This document shows, in pieces, positions 1 to 5,662 of a stretch of DNA of 8,790 nucleotides. Within the stretch, counting starts at the first letter, position 1, and the number at the start of each line of letters is the position of its first letter. The notes under the pieces were generated by a model that saw only the letters and a list, made by a program, of their open reading frames with translations, made no database searches and was not told the DNA's origin. A program made the position numbers and the translations under genes. Source of the stretch: Phycisphaerae bacterium SM23_33 (lineage in GTDB: Bacteria; Planctomycetota; Phycisphaerae; SM23-33). The stretch is taken from contig LJUF01000123.1 in NCBI GenBank assembly GCA_001303665.1, forward strand, positions 1-8,790, given 5' to 3'.

Positions 1-1
1 G

Positions 2-2785
2 GGCAAGAGCCCCCACACGCTGGCGCGGAGCAGCCCCATCAAGGCCGCCATCCTGATCTTCCAGGCCAAGCCCAAGACGGTCGTGGGCTACGGATACTAC
101 CGCGGCGTGCTGGCCACCACCACCATGCGCGCCCTGTCCACCGCGGAGTTCCAGGCGGACCGGTATCTCGTCGCCGAGCACGGCAACGTGCTGGCCGTCT
201 TCGCCCCCAACGACGCGACCGGCCTGAAGCTGTTCAACAAGGCCGGCATGGTCCTGCTGCGAAACGAGAACTCCAGGGACAAGTACCAGGGCGTGGGGAT
301 CTCGCTGGACAACCCCTACGAACATCCGGTGACCGGCGAGCTGACCGCCCGGGACCTGCGGACGCTGAACGAGTACCGCCTGAACCTGCTGCGCGACAAC
401 CGGATCAACCAGGAATCGCTGGAGATCCTCAACAACCGGGCGAAGGAGCTGGAGATCCAGGCGGCCAAGGGCCGCCAGCCCGAAAAGCCCGGCGCGGAGG
501 CCAAGTCGCTGGACTGGTACTTCGGCACGCTGGGGGCGGCGGCGGCGATGTCCCGCCGCGTCTACCGCCCGCTGGTGGGCGTGCTGAACGACCTGGTCAC
601 CGCCGTGGTCCTCCTGCTCCTGCTGGCCGTGCCGTTCGCCTATTCCCTCGAACGCCTCCTGATCGGCTCCCCCCACATCTACCGCCAGATCGGCTGGTTC
701 ACCGTCTTCTTCCTCCTGACCTTCGTGCTGCTGTACGTGGTGAACCCGGCGTTCCGGATTGCGGCCACGCCGGTGATCATCTTCCTGGCCTTTGCGATCA
801 TCGTGTTGAGCAGCCTGGTGATCTTCATCATGGTCCGCAAGCTCCAGGCGGAGATCCGCAAGGCGCAGGGCCTGGCCACCACCGTTCACAGCACGGACGT
901 CTCGCGGCTGAGCACGATGATGGCGGCGGTGAACATGGGGATCTCGACGATGCGGCGCCGCCCGCTTCGGACGCTGCTGACGGCCATCACGGTGGTGCTG
1001 CTGACCTTCACGATCCTGACGTTCGCCTCGTTCGGCAGCAGCTGGGGCAACCGGCGAACCTATCAGGGGCCCATGAGCGGGCCCAGCCGCATCCTCGTCC
1101 GCCACATGCTCTGGAGCCCCATCAGCGACGAAGTCTACAAGAAGCTCCGCGGGCACCTGTCGGACGAGGCCCAGGTCATCCCCCGGTATTGGGTCTCCCC
1201 CACCGCCCAGGAAGCGCAGAACGCCATGCGGTCCGGCGAGAGCCTGGAGATGCTGGTGTCCAGCGGGGACACGCGGCACGTCACGCCGGTGGCGGCGGCC
1301 ATCGGGCTGGACCGCAGGGACGTGGACCGCCAGTCGCTGATCAAGCAGCTGTTCCACCCCGCCGCCCGGCTGGACATGCTCGGCACGGCCGAGGCGGCCG
1401 ACCTGAAGCCCGGCCGAAGCGAGGGCATCTTCCTGACCGACGCCGTCCGCAAGGAGCTGCACCTCAGCGACCAGGACGTCGGCACCGCCGACGTCATCCT
1501 CCACGGCGTGCGGTTCACCTACGCCGGCATCGTGGAGGACGCCCTGGCCGGATTCGACCTGATCGAAGGCACCAGCATCCTGCCGGTGGACTACCAGGCC
1601 TCCGGCGGCGGATCACTGGACACCTTCACGCAGCAGGAGGCCAGCGAGTCGCTCCACGAGCTGCCGGACATCGAGAGCGCCCAGTTCGTCAACTACAACG
1701 TGGACCGGGTGGTGATTGTCTCGCCGGCGGCGGCGCAGCTGCTCCGCGGGCAGGTGCGGGCCGTCACCGTCTACCCCCACCCCGAGCAGGCCGAGGCGCT
1801 GCACGACATGGCCGACCGGATCGCAACCATCACCGAGCTGCCCACCTACGTGGGCGACGCCAACGGCGTCTACCGCCTCATCTTCACCTCCCTCGCCGAG
1901 GCGAGCGGCCTGCGTGACCTGCTCATCCCCGTCGTCCTCGGCGGGCTGATCGTCTTCGCCACCATGCTCGGCAGCGTCTCCGACCGCGAGCGGGAGATCT
2001 ACACCTTCAGCTCGCTGGGCCTGGCGCCGCCGCACGTGGCCAGCCTGTTCTTCGCCGAGGCCAGCGTCTACGCCGTGATCGGCGGCATGGGGGGATATCT
2101 GCTAGGGCAGGTGGTGGCCCGGCTGCTCACCTGGCTTTCCGGCATCTGGGACTTCGCCGTGCCCACGATGAACTACAGCTCCACCAACGCCATCGTGACC
2201 ATCCTCATCGTCATGAGCACGGTGCTGATCTCGACGATCTACCCGGCGGTCAAGGCCTCGCGGTCGGCCAACCCCGGCATCCAGAGGCACTGGAAGATCC
2301 CCACCCCCAAGGGCAACCTGTACGACCTGGTGTTTCCGTTCACGGTGTCGGCCTACGACATCACGGGGGTGGTGAGCTTCCTGAAGGAGCACTTCGACAA
2401 CTACTCCGACACGTCGCTGGGGGTGTTCGCCACCACCGAGAGCCACATCTTCTGCGAGAAGCCGACCGAGATGCTGGGGATCGCCGCGACGGTGGCCCTG
2501 GCGCCGTTTGACCTGGGCGTGAACCAGAACTTCGCCCTGCTCAGCCAGCCGAGTGAGATCGAGGGGATCGACGAGGTGCGGATCCTGATCTACCGCCTCA
2601 GCGGCGCCAACGGCGACTGGCGGCGGTCCAACCGCGTGTTCATCAACGACCTCCGCAAGCAGCTGCTCATCTGGCGGGCGCTGCCGCCTGAGGTCATGGA
2701 GAAGTACCGGCACAAGACGCTGGAGCTGTGGGATCAGCTGCCCCGAGAGCGGGTGGACGCCGAGACGATCGGAGGCACCGTGTGA
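2..2785 (+). CDS. Large FtsX/MacB-type ABC transporter permease (5' end missing)
   Basis: Probably the membrane subunit of an ABC machine of the MacB/LolCE/FtsX class, which uses ATP to act on substrates at the outer face of the inner membrane. The frame is open from base 2 to the TGA at 2783-2785 (927 codons visible). The GTG at 83 has no convincing ribosome site and the preceding codons read as normal protein, so the gene begins upstream of the window. In order: a soluble, probably exported segment (to ~340); a charged helical, possibly coiled-coil stretch (~344-480); three hydrophobic helices (~590-660, ~690-750, ~765-840); a basic RRRPLRTLLTAITVVLL segment opening the FtsX core (~950-1045); a large extracytoplasmic domain (~1050-1900); three more helices (~1920-1980, ~2045-2130, ~2190-2255); and a soluble C-terminal domain (~2280-2782) that I do not recognise. 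It is far larger than a usual ~400-residue MacB-core permease. Its likely ATPase is the gene at 5663. Family is fairly sure; substrate is unknown. Confidence 0.82.
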   Translation, partial: GKSPHTLARSSPIKAAILIFQAKPKTVVGYGYYRGVLATTTMRALSTAEFQADRYLVAEHGNVLAVFAPNDATGLKLFNKAGMVLLRNENSRDKYQGVGISLDNPYEHPVTGELTARDLRTLNEYRLNLLRDNRINQESLEILNNRAKELEIQAAKGRQPEKPGAEAKSLDWYFGTLGAAAAMSRRVYRPLVGVLNDLVTAVVLLLLLAVPFAYSLERLLIGSPHIYRQIGWFTVFFLLTFVLLYVVNPAFRIAATPVIIFLAFAIIVLSSLVIFIMVRKLQAEIRKAQGLATTVHSTDVSRLSTMMAAVNMGISTMRRRPLRTLLTAITVVLLTFTILTFASFGSSWGNRRTYQGPMSGPSRILVRHMLWSPISDEVYKKLRGHLSDEAQVIPRYWVSPTAQEAQNAMRSGESLEMLVSSGDTRHVTPVAAAIGLDRRDVDRQSLIKQLFHPAARLDMLGTAEAADLKPGRSEGIFLTDAVRKELHLSDQDVGTADVILHGVRFTYAGIVEDALAGFDLIEGTSILPVDYQASGGGSLDTFTQQEASESLHELPDIESAQFVNYNVDRVVIVSPAAAQLLRGQVRAVTVYPHPEQAEALHDMADRIATITELPTYVGDANGVYRLIFTSLAEASGLRDLLIPVVLGGLIVFATMLGSVSDREREIYTFSSLGLAPPHVASLFFAEASVYAVIGGMGGYLLGQVVARLLTWLSGIWDFAVPTMNYSSTNAIVTILIVMSTVLISTIYPAVKASRSANPGIQRHWKIPTPKGNLYDLVFPFTVSAYDITGVVSFLKEHFDNYSDTSLGVFATTESHIFCEKPTEMLGIAATVALAPFDLGVNQNFALLSQPSEIEGIDEVRILIYRLSGANGDWRRSNRVFINDLRKQLLIWRALPPEVMEKYRHKTLELWDQLPRERVDAETIGGTV
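2771..2784 (+). promoter_or_regulatory. Shine-Dalgarno and overlapping stop/start that fix the start of the OPT-like gene
   Basis: A strong GGAGG lies at 2771-2775, six bases before GTG at 2782-2784. That GTG overlaps the permease stop TGA (2783-2785) in the arrangement GTGA. The frame is also open upstream, but starts there would lie inside the permease without such a site. The 4-base overlap implies translational coupling of the two membrane proteins. Confidence 0.8.
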
Positions 2786-4794
2786 GCACAGTCCGCATCG
2801 ACAGGGAGCTGGAAGAGTTCCGCCGCCTGATGGAGGTGCCCTCGACCTTCGAGGAGGGCTTCAGCTGGACCGCCCTGGTGGGGGCGCTGTTCGTGGCGCT
2901 GCTGATGGTGCCCGGGGCGATGTACATGCAGCTGCTGGCGGGGTTCGGCGTGGGCCCGGCGGCCCAGTGGGTCACCGTGGTGCTCTTCATCGAGGTCGCT
3001 CGCAGGGCTCACAAGCGTCTCCGCCGGCCGGAGATCTTCGTGCTGTTCTACATGGCCGGGGCCGTCATGGTCCAGCCCATGCAGGGCCTGCTGTGGAACC
3101 AGTTCTTCGTCCAGAGCCGCGCCGGCACCGGCAGCGGCGTGGCCGAGAGAATGGTCGAATGCTGGTGGGTGGCCCCCACCGACCCGGAGATCCTGGCCCG
3201 GCGGAGCTTCTTCAACCCGGCCTGGTACCCGGCGATCGGGATGATGGTCTTCGGGACGCTGATGGGGCGGCTGAACAGCTCGATCCTCAGCTACGGGCTG
3301 TTCCGCGTCGCCAGCGACATCGAGAAGCTGCCCTTCCCCATGGCGCCCATCGGCGCCCAGGGCATCATGGCCCTGGCCGAGCAGCAGAGCGAGGAGGGCG
3401 GCGCCGGCGCCGACGCCAAGGAAGGGTGGCGCTGGCGGGTGTTCAGCATCGGGGGGGTCCTGGGCCTGAGCTTCGGGACGCTGTACATGGCCCTGCCGGC
3501 CATCTCTTCGGCCGTGCTCGACAGGCCCATCACCATCTTCCCCATTCCCTTCGTGGATTGGACGCAGAAGACCTCCACCTTCCTGCCGGCGGTGGCCACC
3601 GGGATCAGCCTGAACCTGGGGCATCTGGTCACCGGCATGGTCCTGCCGTTCTTCGCCATGCTGGGCAGCTTCATCGGGCTGATCATCACGGTCGTGGCCA
3701 ACCCCCTGCTGTACCGGGCCGGCATGCTGCCCAGCTGGGACGCAGGCGACGACACCGTCCGTACGCTGTTCAAGAACAACATCGACTTCTACTTCAGCTT
3801 CAGTATCGGCGTGGCCCTCGCCATCGCCCTGGCGGGCCTGTGGCAGGTGTATCGCGGCCTGCGCCAGCGGGCGAAGCTGCGCAGGAAGCAGCAGCTCCTC
3901 CGCCTGGAGATCGAGGAGGAGCGCCCCCTCACCCCGCCCGGGCGGGGCGACATCCGCGCCCGGTGGATCCTCGCCACGTACCTGTTCACCTCCAGCGCCT
4001 ACATCGTCGTCAGCGGGCTGCTGATCAACTGGCATTCCGGCGTGATGACGGTGCTGCTGTTCTTCGCGTTTGTCTACACGCCGCTGATCAGCTACGTGAC
4101 GGCCCGGCTGGAGGGCCTGGCCGGGCAGGTCGTGGAGATCCCCATGGTCCGGGAGGCCGCTTTCATCCTCTCCGGCTACAGCGGCGGGGTGAAGGTGTGG
4201 TTCCTCCCGGTGCCCATGGCCAACTACGGGCAGCGGACCGTCTTCTGGCGCCAGGCCGAGCTGACCGGCACGCGCTTCTGGTCGATCTGGAAGGCCGAGC
4301 TGCTCCTGGTGCCCATCGTCCTGATCGCCGCGATCGTGTTCGCCCAGTTCATCTGGTCCCTGGCGCCGATTCCCGGCCCGGAGTATCCGTATACCGAGCG
4401 GATGTGGGAGCTGAACGCCGCCAACCGGTGTATCATCCTGACCAGCACGCTGGGACGGTTCAGCCAGTTCCAGGAGGCGTTCAACTGGAAGTACCTGGTG
4501 GCGGGGGCGGGGTTCGGGACCGTCCTGTTCGCCGTCATGTACCTGCTGCACATGCCGATCATGCTGACCTACGGCGTGGTCCGCGGGCTGAACCAGACCA
4601 TGCCCCACGCCGTGCTGCCCAACTTCATCGGGGCGCTGATCGGGCGGTACTACTTCCAGCGCCGCATGGGCCTCAAATGGAGACAGTACATCCCCGTCGT
4701 GGCGGCGGGGTTCAGCTGCGGGATGGGCCTGATCACCGTCTTCGGCGTGGGCATGGTCTTCCTGGCCAGGGCGGTGATCAAAATCCCGTTCTGA
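2782..4794 (+). CDS. Polytopic membrane protein, OPT-like (DUF6785-type) putative transporter
   Basis: A 670-residue integral membrane protein with roughly 12-14 hydrophobic helices, for example near residues 27-50, 60-75, 84-105, 148-170, 216-245, 285-325, 337-358, 395-417 and several more to the C-terminus. A short acidic, helical cytosolic N-terminus precedes the first helix. The segment LPFPMAPIGAQGIMALAE (from residue 183, between helices) resembles the conserved LP(F/Y)P motif of oligopeptide/metal transporters of the OPT superfamily. From memory, planctomycetes carry many OPT-like proteins now filed as DUF6785/DUF6784, and I place it there by overall look, not by a search. A basic loop (residues ~360-390) separates the two halves. 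Start chosen as GTG 2782 because of the GGAGG and 4-base overlap. Coupling to the FtsX permease suggests a joint complex or a common substrate. Membrane transporter is confident; OPT kinship is moderate; substrate is unknown. Confidence 0.68.
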   Translation: MSTVRIDRELEEFRRLMEVPSTFEEGFSWTALVGALFVALLMVPGAMYMQLLAGFGVGPAAQWVTVVLFIEVARRAHKRLRRPEIFVLFYMAGAVMVQPMQGLLWNQFFVQSRAGTGSGVAERMVECWWVAPTDPEILARRSFFNPAWYPAIGMMVFGTLMGRLNSSILSYGLFRVASDIEKLPFPMAPIGAQGIMALAEQQSEEGGAGADAKEGWRWRVFSIGGVLGLSFGTLYMALPAISSAVLDRPITIFPIPFVDWTQKTSTFLPAVATGISLNLGHLVTGMVLPFFAMLGSFIGLIITVVANPLLYRAGMLPSWDAGDDTVRTLFKNNIDFYFSFSIGVALAIALAGLWQVYRGLRQRAKLRRKQQLLRLEIEEERPLTPPGRGDIRARWILATYLFTSSAYIVVSGLLINWHSGVMTVLLFFAFVYTPLISYVTARLEGLAGQVVEIPMVREAAFILSGYSGGVKVWFLPVPMANYGQRTVFWRQAELTGTRFWSIWKAELLLVPIVLIAAIVFAQFIWSLAPIPGPEYPYTERMWELNAANRCIILTSTLGRFSQFQEAFNWKYLVAGAGFGTVLFAVMYLLHMPIMLTYGVVRGLNQTMPHAVLPNFIGALIGRYYFQRRMGLKWRQYIPVVAAGFSCGMGLITVFGVGMVFLARAVIKIPF

Positions 4795-4806
4795 GGGGGG
4801 AGTTTT

Positions 4807-5032
4807 ACCGCAGAGGACGCGGAGAACGCAGAGGAAGTAGAAGAACAAGAAGAAGAAGAAGAAGAAGAAACGAAGAAGCAAACCGCAGAGGACGCGGAGA
4901 ACGCAGAGGAAGTAGAAGAAGAAGAAGAAGAAGAAGAAGCGAAGAAGCGAACCACAGAGCACACGAAGAACACAGAGAGAGTAGAAGAAGAAGAAGAAAC
5001 GAAGAAGCAAACCACAGAGGACACGAAGAACC
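4807..5032 (+). repeat. Tandem array of 75/69/60-base units with GAA triplet tracts
   Basis: There are three full units at 4807-4881 (75 bases), 4882-4950 (69) and 4951-5010 (60), and a truncated fourth at 5011-5032. Each full unit has a 33-base head made of 9-base steps (ACCGCAGAG, GACGCGGAG, AACGCAGAG, then a GAA-rich step ending GTA), a run of GAA triplets and a tail like ACGAAGAAGCAA. The GAA run holds 8, 8 and 5 triplets if variants are set aside (unit 1 has 2, one CAA, then 7). Units 1 and 2 have nearly identical heads; units 3 and 4 switch to an ACCACAGAG...ACACGAAG variant. Unit lengths differ only by whole triplets. From memory, similar ACCGCAGAGGACGC-type intergenic repeats are common in environmental bacterial genomes. 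Confidence 0.92.
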
Positions 5033-5057
5033 TAGCGCGGGCGCGGCCGCAACCAAG

Positions 5058-5092
5058 ATGACGAATGACAAATGCCAAATGACGAATGAAGA
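5058..5092 (+). repeat. 7-base tandem repeat, consensus ATGACRA (about 5 copies)
   Basis: Steps of seven: ATGACGA, ATGACAA, ATGCCAA, ATGACGA, ATGAAGA, each at most one or two changes from the next. It begins 26 bases after the GAA array ends. I recall similar ATGACGAATGAC-type strings as intergenic heptamer repeats in many environmental genomes; this has not been checked. Confidence 0.8.
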
Positions 5093-5135
5093 GGCGACCT
5101 GCGAACCTGCCGGCACCGGAATGGCACCAGGGTCA

Positions 5136-5148
5136 GGCCCGAAGGGCC
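5136..5148. repeat. GC-rich hairpin 1 (5-bp stem, GAA loop)
   Basis: The arms are GGCCC (5136-5140) and GGGCC (5144-5148) around GAA. It is the first of three closely spaced palindromes and is probably part of a REP-like intergenic element. No T-run follows, so it is not called a terminator. Confidence 0.5.
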
Positions 5149-5159
5149 GGAAGATCGTA

Positions 5160-5181
5160 GCCGGGGGCGTGAGCCCCCGGC
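5160..5181. repeat. GC-rich hairpin 2 (perfect 9-bp stem, GTGA tetraloop)
   Basis: The arms GCCGGGGGC (5160-5168) and GCCCCCGGC (5173-5181) pair perfectly. The loop is GTGA, which fits the stable GNRA tetraloop class if transcribed. No U-tract follows, so a canonical intrinsic terminator is not supported. An element of a REP/palindromic repeat, or a transcript-stabilising stem, is more likely. Confidence 0.75.
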
Positions 5182-5202
5182 CGGCGAGCCCGGAATCCCA
5201 GA

Positions 5203-5215
5203 GCCCTGGAAGGGC
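5203..5215. repeat. GC-rich hairpin 3 (5-bp stem, GGA loop)
   Basis: The arms are GCCCT (5203-5207) and AGGGC (5211-5215) around GGA. It is the same size and layout as hairpin 1, on the far side of the strong hairpin at 5160-5181, so the three look like one composite element. Confidence 0.45.
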
Positions 5216-5233
5216 GAAAGAACCGCCCCCTGC

Positions 5234-5259
5234 CGGACCACCTCAACGCGTTGAGTCCG
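5234..5259. repeat. Perfect 14-bp palindrome with flanking arms
   Basis: CTCAACGCGTTGAG at 5242-5255 is its own reverse complement. Outside it, CGGA (5234-5237) pairs with TCCG (5256-5259) if four bases on the left are bulged out. A dyad this long could be a binding site for a dimeric regulator or part of the neighbouring repeat element. The sequence alone does not decide. Confidence 0.7.
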
Positions 5260-5448
5260 CAAAGCTCACCAGTGCCCTCCATCCAGGGCTTGCGCAAGAA
5301 AACAAGCTTTCACACGCTTCCGGGACAAAGAAAAGCAGAAAGAGCAAAACGAAGAAGAACGAAAAACAGTCGAACAGATCCCCGGCGGCCGGCTGCGGAA
5401 AGGGTCGGGGCGCTGTTGTTTGCGATTCTTCTCTGGCTTCTTCTGCCC

Positions 5449-5463
5449 TCCGTGCTCTCTGTA
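5449..5463 (-). repeat. Diverged inverted fragment of the GAA/9-mer array
   Basis: Read on the minus strand this gives ACAGAGAGCACGGAG and is followed by a GAAGAAG-containing stretch, resembling the ACAGAG and GAA parts of the third array unit (4951-5010). The match is short and imperfect, so this is a tentative call. Confidence 0.35.
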
Positions 5464-5563
5464 CTGCAAGGCGGCAAGATAATCGCTTCTGCGATGATGT
5501 TGTCGGGCGGAATACCGGCATGGCCCGCGGGCTCGGCTTCGCGACGAGGCGACCGGCCGAGGG

Positions 5564-5604
5564 AATCCGCAATCCGCAATCTACAATCCGCAATCTACAA
5601 TCGG
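5564..5604 (+). repeat. 7-base tandem repeat, consensus AATCYRC (about 6 copies)
   Basis: Consecutive steps starting at 5564, 5571, 5578, 5585, 5592 and 5599 read AATCCGC, AATCCGC, AATCTAC, AATCCGC, AATCTAC and a partial AATCGG. The two variants partly alternate. The period equals that of the unrelated ATGACRA repeat at 5058-5092. Confidence 0.88.
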
Positions 5605-5606
5605 TT

Positions 5607-5622
5607 GCGGGCTTCAGCCCGC
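5607..5622. repeat. Hairpin GCGGGC-TTCA-GCCCGC
   Basis: A perfect 6-bp GC stem (5607-5612 with 5617-5622) around TTCA directly follows the AATCYRC repeat, about 40 bases before the ATPase start. No T-run follows. It is probably another palindromic repeat module; a role in the ATPase leader is possible but unproven. Confidence 0.6.
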
Positions 5623-5623
5623 G

Positions 5624-5639
5624 CTGTGTCCTCCGTGGT
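5624..5639 (-). repeat. Inverted copy of the array head (ACCACGGAGGACACAG)
   Basis: On the minus strand this matches the start of the fourth array unit (5011-5024, ACCACAGAGGACAC) at 13 of 14 bases, in the opposite orientation. It lies only 23 bases before the ATPase ATG. Confidence 0.65.
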
Positions 5640-5662
5640 GAAGAAAAGGGCGCCCCGACAAA

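Larger units (their letters stand above)
4795..5662. other. Repeat-rich gene-free region (868 bases)
   Basis: No credible gene was found here on either strand. The stretch is visibly different from its neighbours: purine-rich on the + strand, low in complexity in places, and a mosaic of several unrelated short repeats (listed separately). The minus-strand frames through it are runs of Phe, Leu, Ser and Val created by the GAA tracts. I saw no clear sigma-70-type promoter and no hairpin followed by a T-run. The ATPase gene downstream must be transcribed either through this region or from an unrecognised promoter inside it. Confidence 0.85.

Noticed and set aside
83..85. GTG at 83 as the permease start
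   Set aside because: The frame is open to the window edge, the upstream codons read as ordinary protein, and there is no good Shine-Dalgarno before 83. A truncated gene is more likely.
2728..2781. Upstream in-frame start for the OPT-like gene inside the permease
   Set aside because: It would add an Arg/Gly/Ala-rich leader read from permease coding sequence, while GTG 2782 has GGAGG at ideal spacing and a typical 4-base stop/start overlap.
2734..5010. Long minus-strand open frame (758 codons) antisense to the OPT-like gene
   Set aside because: It is a His-, Gln-, Arg- and Asp-rich shadow with a Phe-run start coming from the GAA tracts. No domain was seen, and the plus strand has a clear membrane protein.
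4807..5032. CRISPR array
   Set aside because: The regular heads are separated by GAA triplet runs, not unique spacers. Units vary in length by triplets, heads are not palindromic and no cas gene is nearby.
4650..5116. Minus-strand Phe/Leu/Ser/Val-rich small proteins that could look like membrane peptides
   Set aside because: They are translations of GAA-repeat DNA read backwards; the hydrophobicity is a by-product of TTC/CTT/TCT runs, and no ribosome site or conserved motif supports them.
5160..5181. Rho-independent terminator after the OPT-like gene
   Set aside because: The stem is strong but there is no T-run after it on either strand, and it is about 365 bases past the stop.
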